A stretch of DNA of 64,000 nt from Aequorivita sp. UBA3180. GTDB lineage: Bacteria; Bacteroidota; Bacteroidia; Flavobacteriales; Flavobacteriaceae. The notes under the pieces were generated by a model. It was not told the DNA's origin, ran no database searches, and saw only the letters and a list, made by a program, of their open reading frames with translations. Below are positions 51,245-60,554 of this stretch, in pieces (the stretch's first letter is position 1; each line of letters begins with the position of its first letter). The position numbers and the translations under genes are program-made. The stretch spans positions 313,920-377,919 of the forward strand of contig DEXQ01000018.1 in assembly GCA_002364215.1 (NCBI GenBank), read 5' to 3'.

Positions 51245-53905
51245 TTAAAGTTTGCCCAGGTTGGTCCTGCCCAGGATAATATCTTGTTGTTCTTCGTCAT
51301 CATCACAATCGTGAAGCGTTCCCTGCGTGTAAATGGTATGCAGCGTACTCATTATTTTGATGAGCCTTTTCAGTTTTGTGGTCGGTTGTTTTTGGCCCAT
51401 ATCGGTTTTTGCCAATAGCCAAGCTTTGTAAGCTTCTTCCAATTCCACCATTTCATTTTCCTCGCCTTTGGTATCGTAACTTTTTGGGTAACCAATCCAA
51501 CAGATTTTAGCCATAATATGCGAAGGCAATTCCTTTTGAATCAGTTCTTCCAAAAACCTTCGGAAATCCACATTGCTGTAGCGTTCCGTCCATCCCGGCA
51601 AAACAATGGAAACCCGGAAAGAGTAGGGGTCAATGCCTTCGCAACCCTCGCAATTGTCTGTACAGATTGGTAAAAAGGTATTCTCGGGAGCAATGTCTTT
51701 TGTAACATCGGGACGAAGTAGAATGTGTTCAATAACATACATTCCTTCGTTGAAATCGAGCGTGTTTACAAATTCAACGGTTTTGGCAATTGCATTTTCG
51801 GCGGCCGATTGAGTTGAAAAACTCGAAATCCTTCGGGCAATCACGTGGCCTTCATCGGTTGTATCGGGAATGTTCGGATTGGTAAGGTTGAAGTAAAACT
51901 TTCCGGCGGTATTCACTTTTATCTCATAGTTTTCAGCAAAGCGGCCGTAATTTTTTACATTTAAAATTTCCTTGTAAAGCGAAGCCAAATTGTGGTAATG
52001 CTTGCTGGAGGAAGAAAGGATTTCCTTGTTTTTGCTTCGGAAACGGAAACGGTATTCAATGATGCCGTCGGTGTCGATTTCCTCGTAAATTTCCAACGGG
52101 TCGTCAGAGAAATTTCTTCGGAAATAATTTGGGTTGCCACTCAAAAGCGCGATGCGTTTTTGAAATGCCGAAACATTCCCGGTATCCCACAAATTTTCGG
52201 CTTCCTGTTCAAAATAATTGAAACTCAGCGGACGTTCACAGCCAATCATCCCATATTGCTGAAGAAAACCTTCCTTGGTTTTGATAACCGCAGCGTCGGT
52301 ATTGCTGCCGTAGAGTTGTTTCATCAAAAAAGCGTACTCGCTGAAACCTTCCGCAAAACGGGAAAGCAAATGATCGAGAATTTGATTTCTGCGGGCAACT
52401 TTATTGTCAAGGTCGGAGAACAAAATATCCGTTATGGTTGAATCGGATGAATAATTGGCAGAGACCAATTCCGAAAGGTCTTTTACATTGTCAACCATCT
52501 GCGTGAAATAACTTTTGTCAAGCTCTCCGTTGATTGAAAAAATATCCTTTACGTTTTTTAGATGCGCAAAATAGCTTGCGAAAATCTGGTCAAAAAAGAG
52601 CAGATATCCTTTCAGTTGTTTCACTTTTGCGCGGTCTGCAATGGTTGCCGTGCTTTTTACGCCCAATTCCCCAACACCGTAAACTTCAGGAAAATCGTTT
52701 TGTATCGTACTGTAATTGCCAACATCGGAAAACCGTCCAACGGGCAGTTCCAACGATTTTTTCTGCGAAGCTGTGTCGAGAATATTGGCTTCGATTTCAT
52801 CATAAATCGTTTCCAAATAATCGGCTACCGCTTTTTTGTTAATGTTCAACGGAAGAAATCCTTTGTAATAGCTGAACGAACTTTTATCGCAGCGTTTCGG
52901 CTTTTTTCCTGCGGGAATGCAGAGATTCCAGATTTTTTTGGTTTCGGGCTTGCCATCGCAATTATTAATAGTGATGTCACGGATAACATCAACGCCTTCA
53001 ATTTTTTGAATCAAATCAATCAAATCGGTCAATCGCACCTCTTTTCGAAGTTCTGTTTTGCGCAATTCAGCAGTATCAATAAATCCGTTATTTAATAATG
53101 GACCGTTAAAGATTTCATCGGGCGCATAGCCTTTTTCAAGCATTTCCTTTAAAGAGTAGAAGCGGAGGGAAGGCGACAGATATTCGTCAATGGTGTATAA
53201 AATCTCGGCATGCACTTTGTCCTCATCGGCTTCGGGTTTCAGTTCCAAAATGGCGCAAACGGCAACGGGATGGTTTTCAACTTCCTCAATTTCAATTACA
53301 TCTTCGCAAAGATTTCGGTGTGCGTGATAAATCGTTCTAACCTCTTCTTTCAGCCTTTTTATTTCTTTGTTTCGCTTCGCTTCGGTATTGAAAATTTCAG
53401 AATCCAGTTCGTCCAATTCCACCAAAACATCGTACAATCCGTTTAAAACAAATTCCTTTTTATACTTTTCCTTTATTTCGAAAGGTTTGTAGGAAAGTTT
53501 GTTTTCCTTGCAGTTGGCATATATTTTCTTTTCGTGCTTTTTCAGCCAGGCATTTTTCACGCCCTCAATGTCGATAAACAATTTTCGGTAATCCAGCGCG
53601 GTTACTGGTTTTATGGGCAGTGCGTTTTCAGCGGTCAGAAATTGCTCATTCAAAAAACTCGGGTTGTTTTCCTCTGCCAAAATATTCTCCAACGGAAGGG
53701 AAAGCCGCGCGCCCAAATCGGTAATCGCGTAGCACAAAACCTCCAAAGTCGTGATTCCCGGGTCGTGGGCGTTGTAGTCCGTCCACAGACCGCTACCCAA
53801 AGCCTCAATGTATTCGATTCCCTTTTTTCTAAGGAATTCGAAGTCAAGGTCGTCCTGAGTGGAAGTGTCCTTCTCGATGGTGCTGTATGTTTTTACGGAA
53901 GACAT
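51245..53905 (-). CDS. Baseplate wedge protein (Afp12-like)
   Basis: 886 residues. The N-terminal block LWTDYNAHDPGITTLEVLCY near 40-60 matches the wedge motif W-x-D-x-N-x-x-DPG-x-T-x-LE of CIS baseplates. The C-terminal block (YSFRVSIVLPGWTERYSNVD, then LIQKELPSHIMAKICWIGYP) corresponds to the conserved end of these proteins. It forms part of the hexameric baseplate with the J-like protein encoded just upstream; the two genes overlap by 13 bases. Confidence 0.82.
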   Translation of the reverse strand: MSSVKTYSTIEKDTSTQDDLDFEFLRKKGIEYIEALGSGLWTDYNAHDPGITTLEVLCYAITDLGARLSLPLENILAEENNPSFLNEQFLTAENALPIKPVTALDYRKLFIDIEGVKNAWLKKHEKKIYANCKENKLSYKPFEIKEKYKKEFVLNGLYDVLVELDELDSEIFNTEAKRNKEIKRLKEEVRTIYHAHRNLCEDVIEIEEVENHPVAVCAILELKPEADEDKVHAEILYTIDEYLSPSLRFYSLKEMLEKGYAPDEIFNGPLLNNGFIDTAELRKTELRKEVRLTDLIDLIQKIEGVDVIRDITINNCDGKPETKKIWNLCIPAGKKPKRCDKSSFSYYKGFLPLNINKKAVADYLETIYDEIEANILDTASQKKSLELPVGRFSDVGNYSTIQNDFPEVYGVGELGVKSTATIADRAKVKQLKGYLLFFDQIFASYFAHLKNVKDIFSINGELDKSYFTQMVDNVKDLSELVSANYSSDSTITDILFSDLDNKVARRNQILDHLLSRFAEGFSEYAFLMKQLYGSNTDAAVIKTKEGFLQQYGMIGCERPLSFNYFEQEAENLWDTGNVSAFQKRIALLSGNPNYFRRNFSDDPLEIYEEIDTDGIIEYRFRFRSKNKEILSSSSKHYHNLASLYKEILNVKNYGRFAENYEIKVNTAGKFYFNLTNPNIPDTTDEGHVIARRISSFSTQSAAENAIAKTVEFVNTLDFNEGMYVIEHILLRPDVTKDIAPENTFLPICTDNCEGCEGIDPYSFRVSIVLPGWTERYSNVDFRRFLEELIQKELPSHIMAKICWIGYPKSYDTKGEENEMVELEEAYKAWLLAKTDMGQKQPTTKLKRLIKIMSTLHTIYTQGTLHDCDDDEEQQDIILGRTNLGKL

Positions 53906-56900
53906 ACGGTTGGTTTTTTAGGGGTTTGTTCACTGCATTTTGATTGCACGGCGGTTATAAAATGCTTTTTTGCCGAGACCAAAATTGCTTTCGGACTCGA
54001 TGGAATCACGTTCGTTTTTTCAATATATGCTGAAGTTTCAGAGGTTCTGTGCTTCACACTCACATCGTCCAAAAAGTCAACGTACGGCCGGTTTTCCAAA
54101 TAGGAAATGAGTTTGTTTTTGTGGAAAGCAACACCAAAATTCAGTACTGAGGTTTCCGAATACGCCCAAGGCGAAAGGTATTTTTTGATGTCCTCCTCAA
54201 CTTGTTTTGTATAGAAATTTTCGTCGAAACCTGTGTTGAATTTCACGCCGAGTGTAACCTCAACTTCTTCGTAATCGGGGTTTATAATTTCCGCGGAAAC
54301 GAAAAAGGTGTTCAATTCATTGATGTAATTTTGAATCTCATTTCGCTTGGCAGTACTTAGCCGCGGCTGAAAAATATCGAAGGCATTGTTGTTTTTAATA
54401 TCGGGAATCACAACTATCGCAACATTTCCGGGCGCGTGAAAATCATTGTCTTTGGTGTGGTTTAAGCATTTCACTTTATAGACTTCCGGGAATTTTTCAA
54501 GAATTAAATGTTCGTAATCCCACAGTGAAATGGCGCGGTCGCGATGGCGAATCCGTTCGCTCACGCGGCGATAGTAGCTTTCATCGCTTTCCTCGGGTTT
54601 TCCGCCGAAGGAATTGTAGGGTTGCAAAACACTTTTTATTGCGGAATCGCGCTCGGTAAGTTTGCTGATGGTTTCGGCAGGTAGACCGTTATTAAGGTGC
54701 GAAAGTTCATTGCCATTGTTTACGAAAGTTGCCGTAATAACCTGTGCGTGGACGTTTATAAACCTACAAACCGCATCGAAGCTCTTTGGACTTTTTGCGC
54801 GCAGCCAAACCATTCCCGAAGGCAACAACGTATTGTTTTCGGTAGCTTCGCGCGGAATTGTGATGGTTACAATTCCTGTTTTTAAGAAATTATCCGTCGT
54901 ATTTCCCAACAAATAATCGCTTGTAAGTTCCATCCAAGAATTGTTTGAAAGAACAGACCAAGAAATTTTTTCCGAAGAAGAAAAAGGTTCTGCCAAAGGA
55001 TTTTCTGTCCCTTCCAATAATTGAAACAAAAGCTGCACTTGCTGCAACGCTTCGGTATTTTCAAGGCCTATGTAAAGTTCACCGCCCACACAATAGGTGG
55101 GTAACAAAGTTTCGGAATTTTGAGCCTGCCCAAATGGATGCTCGTGGAACAATTGTATCTTTTCAAGATTTGCGGTTTGCGAAACACCAAATTCCACTTC
55201 TTGGCTCGCGGTGTAGCTTAGTTCAATTTTTTCAATAATTGGGGTGTACGGTTCGTTGGGAAGCACGGTATCTTCTTCCGTGGAAAGCGCGAGCGCATAA
55301 ACCTTTGGGAACAGTGCGTGCAAAAACGATTGGTTCAACGATAGTTTTATCGGCCCGTTTTTCCCAGTTGTGTAATTTGCATTATTGATGGAAAGATTGC
55401 TTTCGAAAAGTTCCCCATTTTTGGTAAAAAGCGGAAAGGCACCGTTTACGGTTACCAAATTTTCATTGTTTTCAACGGAAACTTTCGCCTTAAAATAATC
55501 GTTTCCGGTTACGTAAAGATTGCTCGGGCTTGAGGTTGGATTGAAAGTAAGCCCAGCAGGTTTTGCATATTTTTTGGTTACCGTATTAAAATTGAAATAA
55601 AGCGTCTGAAAGTACAGATTTGGCGAAAGGTTGAAATTGCTATCGTCTTTTCTGTATGCAATGTAATGTTGTTTGAAATCGGACGGAGTATTCAGCCACG
55701 AGGCGTGAAGTGAAACTGTGTTCCACTTTTTGCTGAACATTTCGGGATAGTCAATATAGAAAGCGGAGCGTTCCATAGGCTGGGTTCCGAAAGGAAAAAA
55801 GGGCTTATTTGCCGCAAGAGTTCCGAAATCATTTTTCAGCTGGAGATTTTCAGCTTCCGAAACCGAAACTTTTACGGTTGCATTTTTTACTTTCTTCTGA
55901 AGCAATTCTGTGTAAAGTTGATAACCGATATTGAATTCGGGTAGTTTTGTTTTAAGCAAAAAGCGAAATACGGGTTGTTGGGTTTCAAAATTTTCTTTGT
56001 GAATTTCTTTGTTGTATGGGATAATCGCTTCTTCGGTTTTATCAATTTTTAAACAAAGCTGAATTGTTTTATTTCCTACGGAAGAAGCAAATCCATTGAC
56101 AGAAGCCGAAATTTTAAAAGGTCCCAACCAGCCTTTTTCACCCGTTGCAAAAATGTCAAAACAATCAATTAGCTGTGGAATGTTGAAAACAGGAATTGAT
56201 TTTTCAAGATTGAATATTACCTGAACTATGCGTTTGCCTTCTGCTAAATTTAGCGTTGGTGCTGCTATTGAAAATCCAAGGTTCGGAGTCTGTAGAGGCA
56301 ATTCGGGCCTAAAGTGGAAAGGATAGCCAAACGGTAGCCAATTACTAGTATCGTTTTTAAACGGTTCGCCATTGCCGTCTGCGGAATTTACCACAGGTGC
56401 AGCAAATAGTCCGTTGAATTCATCCGGATTTAAATTATTGGCTTTTCTATGATGGTAAACACTTTTTAAAGCAGCAACCTGTACCTTGTTTACAACTACT
56501 TCTTTGTCGGTTGTGTATTGAATGCGTTTTCCGAAAGTATCCTTTCCAGCTTCCAGTAGCGTGTGTTCATCTACTTTAGATGTAGAAAAATTCTTGGCCA
56601 ATTCAAAAATAAGATGAACACTATCTGCGACCGGAGCTTTTTTATCAATTTGAAGAATTTCGTTGTAATAGAAATCGAGATGTCTTTTGGTAAGCGTATT
56701 AAAATGTGAATTGGAAATTTCAAGCAATTTCAGAAAACACACAAAAAGGGTGAGGTGCGGGGAGAGGTTATTGGAATTTTCAGCTTCAGAAAGAAAACTT
56801 TTTATTTTATCCTTTTCGATAAGAAATGATTCCCAATTTCCCGATGGCACTGTAGCGTTTTCAACTGAAAAATAGTTCACTTCCGAAGCAAAATTGTAAG

Positions 56901-57033
56901 CAAATTTCATCCAGTCTTCCGTTGAAAAATCGTTCAACTTCAAATTTTCTGGAAGCATGGCGCTGATTGACCTTTGGGTTTGTTCGGTGCCCTTATGGTT
57001 TATCAGGAATTTATTTTCACAGTTTTTTGCCAT
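53893..57033 (-). CDS. Baseplate J/gp47-like wedge protein (Afp11-like)
   Basis: 1046 residues. Residues about 818-842 (YYRRVSERIRHRDRAISLWD) and YEHLILEKFPEVYKVKCL are the baseplate J family core; EEVEVTLGVKFNTGFDENFY and SPWAYSETSVLNFGVAFHKN near the C-terminus resemble the gpJ end. The long N-terminal region contains strand-rich segments, as in other eCIS Afp11 homologues. It joins Afp12-like subunits to form the wedge around the spike. Overlaps the next gene by 13 bases and follows gp25 by 5. Confidence 0.87.
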   Translation of the reverse strand: MAKNCENKFLINHKGTEQTQRSISAMLPENLKLNDFSTEDWMKFAYNFASEVNYFSVENATVPSGNWESFLIEKDKIKSFLSEAENSNNLSPHLTLFVCFLKLLEISNSHFNTLTKRHLDFYYNEILQIDKKAPVADSVHLIFELAKNFSTSKVDEHTLLEAGKDTFGKRIQYTTDKEVVVNKVQVAALKSVYHHRKANNLNPDEFNGLFAAPVVNSADGNGEPFKNDTSNWLPFGYPFHFRPELPLQTPNLGFSIAAPTLNLAEGKRIVQVIFNLEKSIPVFNIPQLIDCFDIFATGEKGWLGPFKISASVNGFASSVGNKTIQLCLKIDKTEEAIIPYNKEIHKENFETQQPVFRFLLKTKLPEFNIGYQLYTELLQKKVKNATVKVSVSEAENLQLKNDFGTLAANKPFFPFGTQPMERSAFYIDYPEMFSKKWNTVSLHASWLNTPSDFKQHYIAYRKDDSNFNLSPNLYFQTLYFNFNTVTKKYAKPAGLTFNPTSSPSNLYVTGNDYFKAKVSVENNENLVTVNGAFPLFTKNGELFESNLSINNANYTTGKNGPIKLSLNQSFLHALFPKVYALALSTEEDTVLPNEPYTPIIEKIELSYTASQEVEFGVSQTANLEKIQLFHEHPFGQAQNSETLLPTYCVGGELYIGLENTEALQQVQLLFQLLEGTENPLAEPFSSSEKISWSVLSNNSWMELTSDYLLGNTTDNFLKTGIVTITIPREATENNTLLPSGMVWLRAKSPKSFDAVCRFINVHAQVITATFVNNGNELSHLNNGLPAETISKLTERDSAIKSVLQPYNSFGGKPEESDESYYRRVSERIRHRDRAISLWDYEHLILEKFPEVYKVKCLNHTKDNDFHAPGNVAIVVIPDIKNNNAFDIFQPRLSTAKRNEIQNYINELNTFFVSAEIINPDYEEVEVTLGVKFNTGFDENFYTKQVEEDIKKYLSPWAYSETSVLNFGVAFHKNKLISYLENRPYVDFLDDVSVKHRTSETSAYIEKTNVIPSSPKAILVSAKKHFITAVQSKCSEQTPKKPTVCLP

Positions 57034-57038
57034 TGTTT

Positions 57039-57449
57039 TTATACTTCAGTTCCTTCGGTTTTATAGAATGGAAATACCATATTTGCCCGTGAATTTGTAA
57101 TACGGACAATGTATTCGATGTTTATCAAAATTTCGCCGTTTAGTTCGTTAGTTGTGTCCAGCGATATTTTTTGTGCGGTGATCCTAGGTTCGTAATAGAG
57201 GATTGCTGTTTCAATCAATTCTTTTATATAGGTTTTCAGGGTAACATCAAGTGGTTGGAACAAAAGTTCTTCCAAATTGCAACCATAATCTGGAAGCATA
57301 ATTCGCTCGCCCAAACGTGTAGACAAAAGAATCTCAAGGCTTTTATTGATATCGGCTACGCCTGCGGTTATTACCAATTCACCGGTTTTTTTGTCAAAAT
57401 GGGGTGGAAAACTCCATCCTTCACCTAAAAATATTTCTGATGTATTCAT
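57039..57449 (-). CDS. gp25-like baseplate protein (GPW/gp25 family, Afp9-like)
   Basis: 136 residues. The family motif TRLGERIMLPDYGCNLEELL lies at about 43-62, followed by LFQPLDVTLKTYIKELIETA and a C-terminal strand pair. gp25 sits at the centre of the baseplate and provides a structural nucleus for sheath polymerisation. The EPR-type triplet region reads YYEPRIT, as in homologues. It precedes the J-like gene by 5 bases. Confidence 0.93.
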   Translation of the reverse strand: MNTSEIFLGEGWSFPPHFDKKTGELVITAGVADINKSLEILLSTRLGERIMLPDYGCNLEELLFQPLDVTLKTYIKELIETAILYYEPRITAQKISLDTTNELNGEILINIEYIVRITNSRANMVFPFYKTEGTEV

Positions 57450-57514
57450 ATTAATTATTTTCTATTTCTATTATTTATTTTCGTCATTCGACATCCGTCA
57501 TCTAACACTTATTA

Positions 57515-57534
57515 CACTGAGCGCAGTCGAAGTG
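57515..57534. repeat. Short palindromic GAGCGCAGTCGAAG-type element
   Basis: CACTGAGCGCAGTCGAAGTG has complementary CACT/AGTG ends and sits in the 87-base gap between PAAR and gp25, ending two bases from the PAAR stop codon. The core GAGCGnAGTCGAAG recurs between genes in many Bacteroidota. Non-coding. Confidence 0.55.
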
Positions 57535-57536
57535 CG

Positions 57537-57830
57537 TTACCCACCAATCAAGACCGTAAATTCTCCCAAAACAATGCTTCCACCGTGTGCTGTGCTGTCT
57601 CCCAAACGGGCCGCTGGCATTCCGCCAATCAATACAGATGACGAACCCATAATGATTGAATCCGGCGGTCCTGCGCATGTCGCCATATCTCCAACTCTTG
57701 CCGCGGGCATTCCGCTAATTAAAACGGTTGGTTCTCCCGCTGGAAGGATTGGTCCACCAACATGTGGACTTCCGTTTGGGTTTGTCATCGGGCAGATGTG
57801 CATATCGTTTATTCTGGCTGCTGGAGGCAT
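57537..57830 (-). CDS. PAAR-domain spike tip protein (Afp10-like)
   Basis: 97 residues. The start MPPAARINDMHICPMTNPNG and the internal repeats GMPAARVGDMATCAGPPDS and GGMPAARLGDSTAHGG are PAAR-type, with the Cys/His pattern that binds a metal at the tip and sharpens the spike. It caps the VgrG-like trimer, which is encoded upstream. No effector domain is fused to it. Both its flanking spacers contain dispersed palindromes. Confidence 0.93.
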   Translation of the reverse strand: MPPAARINDMHICPMTNPNGSPHVGGPILPAGEPTVLISGMPAARVGDMATCAGPPDSIIMGSSSVLIGGMPAARLGDSTAHGGSIVLGEFTVLIGG

Positions 57831-57960
57831 AAGTTGGTTTATGGTTAATAGTTATTAGTTAATTGTTTGTTTTAAATTCATTTATTTTTTTTATAAAAAC
57901 TACAAGATTTGAATCTTGCAGGAAGTTTCAAAAAGTCCCCTTTGGGGGATTAGGGGGCTA
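57831..57960. repeat. Spacer with dispersed palindromes between spike and PAAR genes
   Basis: CTACAAGATTTGAATCTTGC (57900-57919, arms extending to 57922) is a copy of the family seen at 10585-10611. It is followed by CCCCTTTGGGG (57937-57947) and TAGGGGGC, a C/G-block repeat typical between genes of Flavobacteriia. The second repeat runs into the TAG stop of the VgrG-like gene (57958-57960), so the element abuts or supplies the stop. The hairpins could lower downstream expression of PAAR onward relative to sheath and tube. Confidence 0.65.
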
Positions 57961-59703
57961 ATTTATTTGAACCAAAGATCCTTTCAAAACTGCGATGGCG
58001 CTTGTTGAAACTTCCGCGCCAGCGTTGCCTTGGGCTTTGAATTGGGCATTGGCTTTTACATTTACGTTCATCGCTTCAATGTTGCAATCGCCGGTTGCTT
58101 TTATGCTGAAATCCTTTCCACTTTCCATTGCAATTCCGCCGTTACCCATTGTTATTATATTTCTATTGTCATCCTCAATTTTTATAACACCCGCATCTTC
58201 ATCGATGGTTACTTTTTTACCTCCCGGAGTTTCAATGATGATTGATTTTTTCTCATCGTTGAAAATCAATTTCAGTTCGCTTCGGGTTACAAATCCTTTT
58301 TCGTGATTGTCGTCGGAAGCTGTCAATGGAGCAGGTTTTGCGCTGCTGTGAAGCATTCCGAGAATTACGGCGTGGTTTGGATCATCGTTTACGAAACCTA
58401 CAATTACTTCGTCTCCAATTTCAGGAAGAAAAAATGATCCTCGGTTATTTCCCGCATCCAAGGTTGCTATACGTGTCCAAATGCCTTGTTCGTCTTTGTC
58501 AATTATTGGTATTTTTACTAAAATTCTGTCCTCGCCGTCAGGATCCGATTCCAATTGTGAAACAACCCCAACTTGCAAACCACTAACTGCTGGAAGAATA
58601 CCAGCAGCAGGCAATTCTGAAATATCGTAGGTTTCGCTGAACCATTTTGGGTTCATCCCGAATTCGGCGTCAACGGTCCAATTACCGTTTACAATTTCAT
58701 GACGTACGGCACTGATAAATATTTTTCCGTTGAAACGATTGCCAACGCCTTCCAACTTCAGCATGGTTCCGGGTTTTACTGTTGGAATTCCTTGAAATTT
58801 TACACGTCCGCGGGTTTTTGAAAGTTGCTGAAAAAGACTTTTTGCATCGCTCCAATTTTGTAATTGGGTTAAATTGTAATTGCCGCCGTGTTTCAATTCT
58901 AAATTTTCGTGATCGATGACTTCTGCCAAATCTGAAGTTGAAATATTTCCGTTTAAAGAAATTCCTGGATCAGTAGCTTCTGCTTCCACAATTTCCTGTT
59001 CCGAAGGATTCCAACCGTATGCAGTGATGGAATTGAACTGATTCCTTGCGTCCATCTCGGCATCAAAGTCGAGTAGGGTAGCGCCAAAAGCGACCGTTTC
59101 CACTTCGTCTTGGGATAAATCAGGTTTTGAAATTATTATTTTTCCATCATCGACTGTGCATATTTGACCATTGAGTTGGGCACGGGTCATCATAAAATCC
59201 CAGTCAGAAGTACGGTATTGCACCATTTCTTTATTTGTGAAAGATGTAGTTTCTATATCGCTTTGCAAGCCATACTTCCCAATTATTTCCTCAATAATAT
59301 CGCTGTCTTTACTTTCGTAATAAAAATTACTTTTTGTACCGATGGTCATTTTCACAGCTTCGTCTCTACATTCCACAATCAAAACAGAATTATTCTCCCT
59401 AATTTTAATACTATGTTTTATGATAATTCCTTTAAATATGGTTTCTACATCGTTGTGATAACCTGCCTTTATTTCAATATTTTTTCCGGGAACCAATAAA
59501 TCTTCATTGCTTAAATTAAAATTTTGTGATGCAGCTTCGCCATCTAAAAAGACGACCTGAGCAAAGGGAATACGGTTAATTTCCTTTTCAACCGAAATAT
59601 TTTTTACTTGATGAACAGCAGAAAGTTCTGTGCCTTCAATCAATATTTTGAAGGTGACCAAATCTGAGCTACGCACGGTTTCTATGGTTCTGCTGTTGTT
59701 CAT
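57958..59703 (-). CDS. VgrG-like spike protein (gp27-gp5 fusion, Afp8-like)
   Basis: 581 residues. Residues 1-360 are the gp27/phage late-control D-like hub (ISVEKEINRIPFAQVVFLDG; TSDWDFMMTRAQLNG), 377-452 the gp5 OB-fold (GVVSQLESDPDGEDRILVKI; LPEIGDEVIVGFVNDDPNHA) and about 475-581 the triple-stranded beta-helix needle (ESGKDFSIKATGDCNIEAM). Trimers form the central spike under PAAR. No C-terminal effector extension is visible. It is 2 bases from the LysM gene. Confidence 0.93.
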   Translation of the reverse strand: MNNSRTIETVRSSDLVTFKILIEGTELSAVHQVKNISVEKEINRIPFAQVVFLDGEAASQNFNLSNEDLLVPGKNIEIKAGYHNDVETIFKGIIIKHSIKIRENNSVLIVECRDEAVKMTIGTKSNFYYESKDSDIIEEIIGKYGLQSDIETTSFTNKEMVQYRTSDWDFMMTRAQLNGQICTVDDGKIIISKPDLSQDEVETVAFGATLLDFDAEMDARNQFNSITAYGWNPSEQEIVEAEATDPGISLNGNISTSDLAEVIDHENLELKHGGNYNLTQLQNWSDAKSLFQQLSKTRGRVKFQGIPTVKPGTMLKLEGVGNRFNGKIFISAVRHEIVNGNWTVDAEFGMNPKWFSETYDISELPAAGILPAVSGLQVGVVSQLESDPDGEDRILVKIPIIDKDEQGIWTRIATLDAGNNRGSFFLPEIGDEVIVGFVNDDPNHAVILGMLHSSAKPAPLTASDDNHEKGFVTRSELKLIFNDEKKSIIIETPGGKKVTIDEDAGVIKIEDDNRNIITMGNGGIAMESGKDFSIKATGDCNIEAMNVNVKANAQFKAQGNAGAEVSTSAIAVLKGSLVQIN

Positions 59704-59705
59704 AT

Positions 59706-60392
59706 TTAAGATACTTTTTCAATTGGTGGAAAAATGATTTGTTGTCCGGGTTGTAACCTTCTGAAATTTGTAAGATTATTGGCCGCAGCTACCTGCAGGT
59801 AATATTTTGAATCGCCATATATTTTGAAAGTCATAAGCGGAAGTGTATCGCCATCTTTCACAATGCGTACATGTGTTAAATCTGGCGAGTTGTTGTTTTC
59901 GCGCGCTACTCTCAAACTATCTTCTACCACCCCTTTGAAGCTTGCTGTTACAACGGCCCTCAATGGCACACCCTCCGGTGAAAAAAGTTTGTATTCAATG
60001 GACATTTCGGCTAGGATCCCTTTGAAAAGAAGTGTACCCCAACCTATCATTAAATAGTTTGGTTTGTGTTCATCGCCATTGTAATCAAACACAATTCTTT
60101 TAAATCTTTCAATGTCCGCAACAATGCCGATACCTAAGTCATCACTATTTCCTTTTATGATTCCGGTTCTATCAAAGAGAAACTCAAGGTTTAAACCTTC
60201 AGGTACCGAGCGTACAAACTTGGGTTGTGTTGCACTGGTACCCTGACCTTGGGCCTCGGTGTATTCTATTTTGTATTTGAAAGCATATTTTTCGGGATTC
60301 AACAAAGATGAAAATACGCCATCGCCCACGATTTGCGTAAATTTATTATCGCGGTAGGCTATGATTTTCAGTTTTTTGAGTTCTCCTTTCAT
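59706..60392 (-). CDS. LysM tube-initiator/baseplate protein (Afp7-like)
   Basis: 228 residues. The N-terminal 165 residues resemble the CIS tube fold (YAFKYKIEYTEAQGQGTS; LNLEFLFDRTGIIKG), and the C-terminus (about 172-226) is a LysM motif (VRIVKDGDTLPLMTFKIYGD, then LQPGQQIIFPP). Homologues link the spike to the first tube ring. Its ATG overlaps the stop of the small DUF5908 gene by one base. Confidence 0.9.
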   Translation of the reverse strand: MKGELKKLKIIAYRDNKFTQIVGDGVFSSLLNPEKYAFKYKIEYTEAQGQGTSATQPKFVRSVPEGLNLEFLFDRTGIIKGNSDDLGIGIVADIERFKRIVFDYNGDEHKPNYLMIGWGTLLFKGILAEMSIEYKLFSPEGVPLRAVVTASFKGVVEDSLRVARENNNSPDLTHVRIVKDGDTLPLMTFKIYGDSKYYLQVAAANNLTNFRRLQPGQQIIFPPIEKVS

Positions 60393-60553
60393 TACCGTTC
60401 ATTTTTGCGTTCTTCAATTCGCATTATTTCTTCAACACAAGTTTTTACAATAGTATCCATTTTGCCTCCCGATTGTTTATCAGGAGAGGCATTGGTTTGC
60501 TCAGTACCGTTCACATTTATTTTTATGTGAAGTTCTTTAATTTCTATGGGCAT
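60392..60553 (-). CDS. Small DUF5908 protein of the eCIS
   Basis: 53 residues, start MPIEIKELHIKINVNGTEQT, a charged second half (IVKTCVEEIMRIEERKNER). Starts of the form MPIEI-(R/K)-EL are characteristic of the DUF5908 proteins found between tube and LysM genes in eCIS loci. The ATG is at 60553, one base after the tube 2 stop, and the TAA overlaps the LysM gene's ATG (TAATG). The coupling on both sides argues that it is translated. The role is not known, perhaps a chaperone or a small baseplate part. Confidence 0.85.
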   Translation of the reverse strand: MPIEIKELHIKINVNGTEQTNASPDKQSGGKMDTIVKTCVEEIMRIEERKNER

Positions 60554-60554
60554 T

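Noticed and set aside
53534..54103. 189-codon plus-strand frame across the junction of the two baseplate wedge genes
   Set aside because: It lies wholly opposite well-supported wedge genes and has no recognisable motif.
57346..57858. 170-codon plus-strand frame opposite gp25 and PAAR
   Set aside because: It is the complement of the conserved PAAR and gp25 sequences and runs through repeat-bearing spacers; no family resemblance.
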